From the NCBI GenBank assembly GCA_029959085.1, contig JARWIR010000027.1:7006001-7070000 (forward strand): a stretch of DNA of 64,000 bases, written 5' to 3'. Position numbers and translations under genes: made by a program. Below are positions 21,361-31,692 of the stretch, piece by piece. Within the stretch, counting starts at the first letter, position 1. Each line of letters opens with the position of its first letter. Origin of the DNA: Nemophila menziesii. Its lineage: Eukaryota > Streptophyta > Magnoliopsida > Boraginales > Hydrophyllaceae. The notes under the pieces were generated by a model. The model was not told the DNA's origin and did not search any database. It saw only the letters and a program-made list of their open reading frames with translations.

Positions 21361-22303
21361 TAGGGATGGCAGTGGTTACGATTTTAATCCGAAACCGACG
21401 GATTACCGAACCGAATAAAAACCGATTATGTAACCGTGGTTAAATCCGTTAGGGTTTGGTTTTAAAAAGTGAAACCGATGGTTAAAACCGTTAGGTTATG
21501 GTTCTAGATTAAAAAAAACCCGAAAAACCAAAATCCGTTTTATATATATATAAATCTGATTTTATTTTACCTACTAAAGGCTAAAATCCATGTATTTTTA
21601 TATTTTGAAGTCTATCTTTCTTATATTTTTTTGATTTTTAATTACCAAAAGGCCAAAAGTTTCAACCTAACTATAGATAAGAATGGAAATGGTTATGGTT
21701 TAAAATCAAAATATATGAAAATTTGAACCGATTAAAAATCGATTATGCAACCATGGATAAAACCGTTAGGTTATGGTTCCGAAAAATGCAACCGATGGTT
21801 AAATCATTTAGGTTAAAATTTTAGATAAAATTAAAACCGAATAACCAAAAACCAGTATACTATCATCTATTTTTGTATATTTTATAGTACTATAGATAAA
21901 AAAAATTCATATCTCAAAATTAAAATCTAAATATTAGAATTAACAAAAGAAGTAACAAAAACGTTATTTAATTAAAAATCAACATAACATTTTATATATT
22001 GGATATTTGTCATGTATTTGTGATCTTGTTTCAATATTTTCAATATATTTAGAGAGTTATAGTTTGGTATGTCACAAGAGCGAGGCGAGGTTAGGAATCC
22101 TACTGCGAGAGGGACGCCTCGCGAGCCGGGTTATGGTTAAAATCCGAAAAACCGTTTAAAAAACCGAATCCGAATGATTCGGATACGGTTTTGAAAAGTA
22201 AATCCGATGGATAAATCCGTTAGGGTTTGATTTTTGATAAATTAAATGGATATGGACATGGTTTTGGATTTTTTTGCAATAATCCGATCCGTTGCCATCC
22301 CTA
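21361..22303 (+). mobile_element. hAT-type non-autonomous DNA transposon
   Basis: 943 bp with terminal inverted repeats TAGGGATGGCA ... TGCCATCCCTA and an 8-bp duplication CCCGCACT on both sides (21353-21360 and 22304-22311). The empty site cccgcact is seen once in the homologous regions of B (near 25619) and D. TSD length and TIR wording point to the hAT superfamily. No transposase frame. The inside is built of repeated 'aaccgatggttaaaaccgttagg' type words, with one short GC-rich stretch (22080-22130). Orientation is arbitrary. Confidence 0.9.
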
Positions 22304-22311
22304 CCCGCACT

Positions 22312-23199
22312 CGAATCGCGATGCATAGACAATTGTTTTAGACCTTGAGTTTGGGGTGGTGGGTCCACCATTATGGGAAATATTATTGGGTTGGGATTTT
22401 TGAGCTTATTAAGTATGCTCTGTTCTATATATTGATGATGATTCACAGGTTTATTATATTGTAACCCTTTGACGGGGTAATAGTGAATAAAAAAGAAGCT
22501 ACGAGCTAATGTTATGAAAAGGCATAATTTATGAAAAATAGCGTGATATCTCAACATAAAAAAGAGAATCATAGCTACAGAAAAGAAAAAGAAAATTGAT
22601 ATGAAAATAATATATATTTGGACCGGCAAAGAGGAATTTTTATGTGAACGTCTTAATGCTTTAATTGGGTTATTGGGGATGCTAATTTGTGCATCAAGGA
22701 ATTCAATTGGGTTGAGTGAGAACGTTTTACGAGAGTAACTCAAGCTCTAGGGCGATTCGTTGATGGCTAGTGAGGAGAGAGCCAAAAGCTCACTCTAAAT
22801 TATCCAAATATACTTATCATACCGTCCCTAAGCCAACATTACAACCCTAAAGACCTTTTGATTCTTTGCTATGTAATCTAGAAGTGATTGAGCCGTTAGA
22901 GATTAGTTAAGTGGATCTTTGGATACTAGTGAAGTTCGATGAACAATCTATAGCCTCCATGGTGAACTGAGTATAGATCCTCTCCTTCTTACATTGCGAA
23001 GCTAATCTAATCTTGAATTCAAGCCGTGTTGATTGTAGATATGACAAGTGTGCATGTATGTAGTTTGTAAATATTATTACATGAAATTTTCTTAGTAGTT
23101 GCTTTGAGTTTATTCTGTATATTCTGCTATCTTCTTCTCCCCTGTGCTTCATTGATATAGCTGAAATTTTAGAGACTTCCCTATGTTTTTATTTTCTAT
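22312..23199 (+). other. 3' untranslated region of element C (second part)
   Basis: Non-coding, homologous to 25620-26460 in B and 2271-3050 in D. A PPT-like tract gagtttgggg (22347-22356) is followed at once by TGGTGGGTCC (22357-22366), the exact reverse complement of the LTR 3' end. A 195-codon antisense ORF (22156-22743) runs partly into the hAT element and is not conserved as protein. Confidence 0.6.
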
Positions 23200-23234
23200 T
23201 GTATCGGGACGATACAAGTTTGAGTTGGGGGTCT
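23200..23234 (+). promoter_or_regulatory. Polypurine tract of element C with upstream hairpin
   Basis: 7-bp stem TGTATCG / CGATACA with a 3-nt loop (23200-23216), then tgagttgggggtct ending at 23234, directly before the LTR. It primes plus-strand synthesis. Confidence 0.85.
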
Positions 23235-24995
23235 TGATGTCTCCCTTTTTGGTCTAAATATAATCCCTTAGGAGACATCATTTTAGGATGAAAATGGTCT
23301 TTTTACATTGACTTTAGTGCTTAAATGGCAATATTGCACTTTCTCCCCTTGGAATTAGACTATTTGCATTTATAGAGCTTTTGTGCGTTAATTTACTTAT
23401 TTTTAGTGCAAAGTTAGTAGGTTTATGAATCTCATGAGAAACCAATCCAAGGAGGAAAAGTGAGAATTAAAGTCTTAGAATATTTCTAGTGTGCTTAGTC
23501 GAGTTTCCTGAATTTAAATTGCACTTTCCTATTTCTATGTCTTGATTTAATGATTTATTATTTATAAAGCATATGCGGTTTAATTATTTATTTAATGTGA
23601 AGCTTTAGAGATAATATGGAAATAAATTAGATGCTAAATCAACGCTAAGGAGATAAGGAAAGAAGATCTTGAAGAAATCTGGAGATAGAAGGAAGTAAAG
23701 TTCAATTAGGAAAAGATAAAGCTGCCTTGTGAATCTGAAATTCCAGCCATGTTTTAAAGATAATTCCATAACTAAAGATTGGAATGGATTCTGGACGAAT
23801 GGTCTGCACCAATGGAAAGCTCTTTCCGAGACAAGCAGTTTCATATATTGGAACTTCTCAAACGGATAAGTATTGAAAAAGATATGACCAAATCAAATCA
23901 GCAGCAAAATCTTACCTTTCCTAGAATTTAGGGCTACGAATTTAAGAGTCTTTGCATTGTCTTCCACTCCAAGTAATTCGACCTATAACCTATAAATACC
24001 AGCTCTAAACCTTAGAAAATCATCCCTTTGCTGCATAAGCTTAATATACACAAATAAATCATCATAGAAGCAATCAAGAGGATCTAGAGGAGGAAGAAGC
24101 AAGAGTTAGAGCTTAATTTCATCAATTCAACACTTCTCCATCTCTATTCTTTGGGTAATTTAGTATTAGATCTATTTTGTCTATGAGGTATTTCTAAGCT
24201 ATTTATCTAAGAAGTTTATTTATGCATAATTTCTCTTTAGGATTGTAATTATATGAACCATTGAATATTGTTTTTCTGTTTTAATTTGAATCTGGGATTT
24301 TAGTATTTAGTTGAATTGGTTCTTAATTTCCATTGACTATATTCTTGTGCTTGTTCACTATCATTGACGTCGCGAATCAAGGGTAGGTTTTAGTAATTAG
24401 GCTATTCCATATAGTGGCGTATGGATCACCTTGACGGGGGGTTTAATTACAGGCATAGAATATAGACGCGTGGTATCCGTTATTTGACCCTGACGGGCTT
24501 GACTAACCACGTAGCCAATTGGGTAAAATGGTATTCATCCGAAAGTAGCTTATAATCGCCATGACGGGGTTTGTAATACCGTAGGATAGCTTCTAGGTCC
24601 ACCCTGACGGGGGCTAGGAGATAGTAGATTCCCGACTATTGTGAGATTTCCCATTCACCCTTATTCTTAGTAATCATAGATTCAATATGATAGATTCATA
24701 CTTGCATATCCTTATCTTTCTTGCATAATTATTAATTGTTTATTTTATTATTTATTTTATTCTTTAGTTAATTAGAAAACAAACTCCCGTGCTATTTATC
24801 TTTTTATTTAAAACGATTAGAACTATCGATTCTGATATTGAACACGAAGTTAGAATAACTTCTTAAATCCATGTGGAGACGATAATCCCGTATTTACATA
24901 TCTATTACTTGGTACGACTCGTACACTTGCGGTCTGTGGATCCTGTATTCCTTTTGCTTTTATTTCATTATTTTATAACACATAAGGACCCACCA
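23235..24995 (+). repeat. 3' LTR of element C
   Basis: 1761 bp, same ends as the 5' LTR; 12 bp longer because a tattttattatt-type stretch near 24745 is duplicated. TATA box at 23991. Confidence 0.95.
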
Positions 24996-25000
24996 CATGG

Positions 25001-26466
25001 CCAAGTACCCCGTTCTGATTCTTCTTCTTAATTGATGGTAGGCACTAGTTAGGTAGTTTTAGTTTAATTTTATTGCTTTATTGAGTCTTTTTCGAGTCGT
25101 GGGGACACGACTCACTTTTGAGTTTGGGGTGGTGTTCGTTGCCTTATCCCAATTGTTTGTGTTTTACATGCTTTCAATAAAATTAATCTTAGGGTTGCGT
25201 GACTGTAGAGAATTTTAAATGCCCCCATCAAGCATGCTTTTTGTGAATTTATGATAGAAAATAGTTGACTTTAGGAGTTAGTATGAAGCTGAACTTTGAT
25301 TGCATGCAAGTATGAGATAATTGATAGGAAAAATTAATGAACAATGCAAAAGAAGTAAACTTGTGCTTAAGGAAAATAGGTGGTTTGTAGAACGTGAGAT
25401 CTAAATGAGTAGAGAACCCACTAAGGTATGAACTAGAGACAAGTTGTGTGAATAGGAAGATGATAGAGGCAGTTCTTTGTTAGCCCTTTGAATCCTTTTG
25501 GCCTTCTATCCCTGAATTAATTTTATCCTTCTTAGACAAATTTTTAGCCTTTAAGCCTTTCTTTTGTCGCCACATTATAAGCCAATATCCCTTTAGATTG
25601 TTAGGCATGACCATATGACCCGCACTTGAATCACGATCCTGAGACTTCCTGTCTTGAGCTTGAGTTTGGGGTGGTGGGTCCACTATATGGGAATTTACAT
25701 TGGATTGGGAGTTTTTGAGCTTATCAATGATGCTTTGTGCTATACATGATGATGATTCACAGGTGTATTGTATTGTAACCCTTTGCCGGGGTAATAGTGA
25801 ATGGAAAAGAAGCTTCGAGCTCAAGTTATGAATAGGCATAACTATGAAAAATAGCATGATTTCTCAAACATCATAAAGAGAGTCATAGCTATAAGAAAAA
25901 AACGAATGATTTGAAAAGAATATACATATTCGGACCGGCAAAGTGGAAAATTTTAGGTGAATCATCCTTAGTGCTTATTGGGTTAATTTGGGGACGCTAA
26001 TTAAGCGCGTCAATTGGGTTGAGTGAGAACGTAATTCGAGTGTAAACTCAAGCTCTTGGACAGTTTTGTTGATGGTAAGTGAGGAGAGAGCCAAAATCTC
26101 ACTTCAAATTTACCAAATATACATACCATACCGTCCTTCAGCCTATGCTAAAACCGTAAAGACCTCGTGATTCCTAGATGCACAGTGAGTTAATAGGGAT
26201 TATTCTAAGTGGAACATTCAACACAAGTAAGGATCGAGGAACACCCTATAGCCACCATCTTGAGATAAGTATTAAGCGTAACCTTCTAGCATTGTGAAAT
26301 TAATTTTGGATTGATACTGTTTTGTATTTGATTTTGCATGATAAGTGTAGGTGTATATTAATTCCTAGATTAGACTATATGAAATTTGTTTTTAGCTTTG
26401 CTTTGGGATTATTTACTAGATTCTACCTTCTGCGTTCACCTAAAAGATCCTTTGTTTTTATTTTAC
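25001..26466 (+). other. 3' end of the third ORF and 3' untranslated region of element B
   Basis: 25001-25031 are the last codons of the small third ORF. The rest is non-coding: a central hairpin/PPT (25094-25132) and a second PPT-like tract gagtttgggg (25662-25671) followed immediately by TGGTGGGTCC (25672-25681). An antisense frame at 25480-25857 is not kept in C or D. Confidence 0.65.
25094..25132 (+). promoter_or_regulatory. Central hairpin and PPT-like tract of element B
   Basis: Stem GAGTCGTG / CACGACTC with GGGA loop (25094-25113), then gagtttggggtgg (25120-25132). Same layout as in C. Confidence 0.7.
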
Positions 26467-26501
26467 TTTGTCGGGACGACAAAGGTTTGAGTTTGGGGTC
26501 T
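26467..26501 (+). promoter_or_regulatory. Polypurine tract of element B with upstream hairpin
   Basis: 7-bp stem TTTGTCG / CGACAAA with GGA loop (26467-26483), then gagtttggggtct (26489-26501), directly followed by the 3' LTR. Confidence 0.85.
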
Positions 26502-28272
26502 TGATGTCTCCCGATTTGTTCTAATTATTAGCCCCTTGGAGACATCCTTTTAGGTGAATAAATGACTTGTTTGATAGACTTTTAAGCTTATTTGATCATA
26601 TTACACTTTCTCCCCTTGGAAATTAACTAATTGCAGAATCTGAGCTTTTGTGCGTAAATTTGACTATTTTTAATGCAAAGTTAATCGGTTCTTGAAACTC
26701 ATGAAAGACCAATCCAAGGAGAAAAAGTGAGAATAAAGTCTTAGTGTATTTTAGAGTGTTAGGAAGTGATTTTTAGTCGAGTTTCTATTTTTAGAGTACA
26801 CTTTCCTATTTCGATTTCTTGGTTTATTGATTTATTCTTTTTAAGCATATGCTGTTTAATTATTTATTTAATGTGAAGCTTTAAAAGATAAATGGTAATT
26901 ACTTACAGACCAAGTCAAGATGAAGATGAAAGGAAAGAAGATTTACATGGAAATAAGAAGATTTAGGAAAGATTTATTCAAAGGAGGAAAAGATAAAGCT
27001 GCCTTTTGAAATCTGAAAATCCAGCCACGTTTTAGAGATTAAATCATAATAAAAGATTGGCATGGATTCTGGACGAATGGTCTGCACCAATAGAAAGAGT
27101 TTTCCAAGACAAGCAGTTTCATATATTGGAACTTCTCAAACGGATAAGTATCGAAAAAGATATGACCAAATCAAATCAGCAGAATCTTATCTTTTAAAGC
27201 TACGAATTTGAGATTCCTTGACTTGTCTTCCACTCCAAGAAAATTCGACCTAGGGTCTTCCAACACCTATAAATACACCCCTTAACCTCCTACTTTCACA
27301 CACTTCAGATAATTACACACGAGGCTTAAGATTTTCAAGTCAGAGCACGAAGGAGAGAAGAAGCTAGAAGCTGGAGGAATCCTGTTCTTCTAACAATAGT
27401 CATTCAACCCTTTAGGTTTTTATCTATCTTTTGTAATTGAAACATGAATTCCTTTTCTTTTATGTTAGTTTTTAATTTCATCATGAGCTAAATTTCTTTA
27501 TACTTGAGAATCGCATTAAAAGGATGAACCTTAATTAATTGTTTTCTATGTTTTGAATTTGGGATTGTTTAGATTTAAATAGGATTGAGTTTTATATATT
27601 GGATATTACTTTGTTTTCATTACTAATTCTTTTAGGAACAACTAGAATTAGCTGTTTAGTATTTGGGCTATTCACTTTAGTGGCGAAGTGATCATCCGAC
27701 AGGGGGGGGGGGGGGGTTTGAATACAGATCTAGGTAATACCCGTGTAATGTCCGTTATTGACCGACAGGCTTAACTAGTTACATAGCCAAAGAGGTAAAA
27801 TTATATCGTCCGAAAAGCCATATTCGACCATACAGGTGTTTATGATACTTTAGGATAGCTTCTAGGTCCACCCGACAGGGGGCTAGGAGATATTAGAGTC
27901 CCGACTAATATTATAATTCCAATTCTACCCTTAAACATAGCATAGATTACATTGATTAGGTGGATTCCTTTACGAGGATCAAGTATCTCTCTTATCTGAA
28001 GTTAGTCGTTATTTGCTTTAATTCTTTTCTGTTTATTTAATTTTATTCTTTACTTTATTTGCATCTTTTAGTTTACAAAAACCAAACAAAAATTATTATC
28101 TTTTATTTTCTGTTTAGCAATCATCTCTACTATCTGATTAATATTTGGGTTGCACCTAATCCGTCTCTGAGAACGAACTTGATTATCATATATTACTTGG
28201 GACAACCGTACACTTGCGGTTAAGTGGTTCCTCTATTTTGCACTCTATTTTTTAACACCCTAGGACCCACCA
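26502..28272 (+). repeat. 3' LTR of element B
   Basis: 1771 bp, TGATGTCTCC ... GGACCCACCA. It is 9 bp longer than the 5' LTR because a G tract has 15 bases (27702-27716) instead of 6 (9070-9075). TATA box at 27268. Confidence 0.95.
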
Positions 28273-30518
28273 CCTATCGAACATGAACTTCGGCATAAGA
28301 TTCACACTTGAACCCACACCACGCATAGCTTTCATCTTGAGCATACCATTGATTTGAATAGGAAGATTAAAGCTTCCTGGATCTTTGAGCTTTAATGGTA
28401 ACTCTTTATTTTCTACTCTTCTCACGACTCTCTCAGCATGAGCCACAGTTTCTTTCTTGGCTACTACACTCGCTTCTTTCTCTGGAATAACTTGCGTAAA
28501 AACTTGTTGCGGTGTAAGACCTTTCTTCGCAATCTCAAGCATTTGGGCGTTGATATTTTTTGGACTATTTGCCTCTACAAATGTCTTGAGTTCAATGTCT
28601 ACTTTCGAATATGTATCAGGAATAGTTGGTAACATTGTTTGATCAATAGGTGGCGATTCCACCTTCTCTTCTTCTTTCTCTTCTTGCACAGCAGGTACAA
28701 CTTCTTCTTTCTTCTCTTTCGAGGCTTCTCCCTCTTTCTCTTTAGCTCTAGTAGCTTGTAGCTCAATAATCGATCCGATCTCTTCTTTCATCTCTCAAAA
28801 GGTGAATAAATTCGGATCTCTCAGATGAATCTGAATCTTTAGAAAAGTCAGAGTCTTCGGGGCCAGACTTGGTTGGTTCTTCTTTAGTTTCTGGAACTTC
28901 CACGACAATTTCTACAACATGCGGTACTTCCTTATTTTCTTCTATTTCAAGGCAAATTGCCTTACAAGCTTCGAACCCAACATTGTCATCACCTCCTACA
29001 ATAGATTTCGATTCTTTTGCTTCCACAATATTCGTTAAAACCTTACTCAATTGCTCGACTTGCATACCTAAAATCTGAATTGAAGCTTCTTGTTCTCTCA
29101 ACTTCTCGTTTTGTGTATTCATATTGTTTGTCATCAGATTCATAAAAAAATTTAATTGTTTATCACTCACAGCTCCCTCTTGAGGATGCTGAGGTAATGC
29201 CTTCTGAGCTAAAGTATCGGTATAAGCGTCATTGACAGGTTGTTGTGGAGGAGCAGGTCGATTATAATTTTGATTTCCCTGATACGGGACTTGACCTCTT
29301 GGTTAATAAGAATTATTCTGGGGACGAGGTTAATAATTACCTTGATTAGCGGCCCCCTGTGGATTTGAATACTGCATACACGGATGATTATTGTTACCAA
29401 ATTGGTAATTTCCTCGGTGGGATATGAAATAAACATATGCTGGATTTCTTTGCACTCTTCCCATGTATGATTTGTTACCTCACACTGTGGACAACCTTAT
29501 GCCTCTTGCACTACATTTGTTGCTACTAAATTGTGTTGTCTTTGCATATCAAGCTTAATCTCTTTTACTTGCTTCTCTAAAGCTGTTAATTGAGCTGAAT
29601 TAGCAGTCTCTGCATCTAATCGAAGCGGACCTCTGGTATTTGTAACAAGAGCTCGTGAAAGTGGCCAACACCTTTCTGTTTATATGATACGTTTCATACC
29701 TTCAGCGGCTTCTGCGGGATCCATGGACACGAAACCTCCTCTTCCAAGATTATCAACCCTCAATCTACTCTCGGCATTAATACCTTGATAAAACATCGCT
29801 AACTATAAAGATGGGGTATAACCAGGAAGTGGACATCTAGCTAACTTCTGTTGAAACCTTGTCTATGTGTCTCCTACTTCTTCTTCATTCTCTTGGCAAA
29901 ACTTAGCAAGCTCCATCTGATCTTTGAGTCTCATACTCTTCGGATAAAAACGGTTAAATAATGCAGCTTGAAGTTATGCCCAAGTATTAAGTGTACCTAG
30001 AGGTTGTCTATCTAGCCAATCACTAGATTTGCTAGTCAGAAAGAACAAAAACATGTTACAATACAGTTGCTCGCGTGTAATGTCTGGAGTAATGTAGACA
30101 TCACAAATCTGCATGAACTCCTGAATCTCTGTCACCGGATCTTGAATTGTTGTACCACTATAGAGTCCAAACTTCGAAAATTGACTGTGCATACCCGGAT
30201 CGGGCTTGAATTTGATGTTTTGGATCTCTGGAGGATGATAACCTAAAGGTTGAACTCGAAAGGTGCTCCCAAGCCTTGGAGATCTTGTTCTTGTTTGTTA
30301 TTGTTTCTGTTACCTCCTCCTGGTGGTAGTTGAGGACCTATTGGCGGATGAAGAAGGGCATGTGGTTGACGTTGATCGTCATTCAGATTGATAAGATTTT
30401 AATTATCCCCTAATGGAAGATCTTCTCCCATTCGTAACGCCATTGCTTTTCTCTGTTCTCTCTCTTCTCTCAAGCGTCTGTTATAAGATGTGAAACACCT
30501 CTCAGGCTCTGCAAGCAT
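28273..30518 (-). pseudogene. gag: gag and first half of protease of element D
   Basis: Minus-strand remains of an Athila gag: probable start ATG at 30518, capsid part around 30192-29974 (IQDPVTEIQEFMQICDVYI, SSDWLDRQPLGTLNTW), a CX2CX4HX4C knuckle (CPQCEVTNHTWEEC, near 29500), an N/P/Q-rich part, then a linker (29170-28763) with a coiled coil and the acidic segment 28791-28300 that includes MLEIAKKGLTPQQVF, and the protease start LKDPGSFNLPIQINGM and VGSSVNLMPKFMFDR. Stops and frameshifts are frequent. The catalytic D-x-G is degraded to 'RGVGSS'. It stops at 28273 where B is inserted and goes on at 7869. Confidence 0.82.
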
Positions 30519-30658
30519 ACACTGTAAACCTAAAAGAGATTAAAACAAACCAAAAGTGTAAAACTGTAAAAATAAAATAAACTAAAAACTACTAATAATA
30601 ATAATAAATAACCCACACGCTAACGAGACACAAGTCCCCGGCAGCGGCGCGAAAAACT
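30519..30658 (-). other. Leader and tRNA-Asp primer binding site of element D
   Basis: PBS at 30635-30652 (plus tccccggcagcggcgcga), two mismatches to the tRNA-Asp 3' end. Between PBS and gag the minus strand has a pyrimidine run ending tcttttag|gtttacag, similar to A, B and C. Confidence 0.82.
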
Positions 30659-31692
30659 TGGTGTCGCCTAAGGTGTGATAAAAAATATGATAATAAAATA
30701 TGGATAAACAATGCACTAACACCCTATACTAAACATGTTACTCACTGCAAGTATCACAGGTCGTAAGCAAAGTTTTAATGATAAGTCAGATTTGTTCTCA
30801 GGGACTTAGTGTGTTATACGAGTAGATTAACAAAATAGCATAGCAATTAATAACTAAAAGACAGAAAAGTAAATAAATATGATTCAGAAGATTAATGATT
30901 AAACTAAATAAACTAAAGACAAGTAAATAAAAGATGTAAGAAATAAGATGAGAGAATATAGTTTAGGTTTTGCGAGTATGCACTAATCCTTCTATTTCTT
31001 CTACTAGTTTATAAGGGTGATTATAGCTCTTAGATAAGTCCTCAGGATTCTAAATTCCTCCCTACCCCCTTCTGGGTGGACTAGGGTTGCGGCCTCACAA
31101 TTACCAGGGGACTTAACTAAGGTGCTCCTACGCCACGATGTTCTTAGATGAGACTAGCCTGCAAATAATGATTGGTGATTAAAGCAAACCCTAATGACTA
31201 TCTAGTTAGGCAAGCCATTCTGGATCACTACCGCACACTAGATGTTTATGTAGTGTTTCAATAATTAGACACCCCTTGCATCTGACCATTTGAACTACTA
31301 TTAGCACAACCCTAAATTGATCAAGTTTAAGACAGACAATAAATCAAAGCACATAAAACAAATATATGGTTAAGAAGTTAGAATCAATTTAAAATAGTTC
31401 TCCCAAAAAAACATAGATAGAAGAAAATAGAATTCATAGATTATAAATATGCAAAACCCAAGCTATGGGAAAATTAGTTCATACTAGAAATAATAAAACT
31501 AAAATAAAGATACATATTGTCAACTTTCTCTCTTGAATGATATCTAATAATGAATAAAATTTGAGGACTAATTGTGGGAGGCAAGGATGGGCAAGGACAT
31601 GTTTACAATAGTTAAAGGGTGTATTTATAGGAGTATAGGAAGCCCTAATTCTGATTTCTTTGAGTAGGAGGCAAGCAATTGGACTTCCTTTC
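30659..31692 (-). repeat. 5' LTR of element D, R/U5 and TATA part
   Basis: Continues in 39325-39843 on the other side of Copia element F; 1553 bp together. Ends at 30659 with ACACCA. Minus-strand TATAAATACA at 31620-31629. The CTTTC at 31688-31692 is one copy of F's target duplication. Confidence 0.88.

Larger units (their letters stand above)
16616..24995 (+). mobile_element. Element C: non-autonomous Athila-like element nested in B
   Basis: LTRs at 16616-18364 and 23235-24995, TSD CATGG (16611-16615 and 24996-25000). 8380 bp including a 943-bp hAT-type insertion. It has the tRNA-Asp PBS, one ORF of 299 codons, a separate short GPF ORF, the post-pol motif, a GC-rich block, a leader, 3' untranslated region and PPT, but no capsid, zinc knuckle, protease, RT, RNase H or integrase core, so it depends on enzymes from elsewhere. 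By eye about 32 substitutions and one 12-bp difference separate its LTRs (about 1.8%), close to B although C must be younger than B. Confidence 0.95.
7870..28272 (+). mobile_element. Element B: complete Athila-like Ty3/Gypsy element (interrupted by element C)
   Basis: Two LTRs (7870-9631 and 26502-28272) in direct orientation, flanked by the TSD CCTAT (7865-7869 and 28273-28277). Without C it is about 12 kb. Order: LTR, tRNA-Asp PBS, gag-protease, RT, RNase H, integrase, post-pol motif, GC-rich block, TATA-like leader, small third ORF, 3' untranslated region with PPT copies, LTR. By eye about 33 substitutions and one G-tract length change separate the LTRs (about 1.9%). Internal stops and a frameshift make it non-functional as it stands. 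It sits inside the protease region of element D in opposite orientation. Confidence 0.95.

Noticed and set aside
22156..22743. 195-codon antisense ORF in element C, with similar-looking antisense frames at 2621-2887 (D) and 25480-25857 (B)
   Set aside because: The three regions are homologous as DNA, so similar peptides are expected. The frames start and stop differently, B has several stops in the matching part, and C's frame runs into the hAT insertion. No sign of selection on protein.
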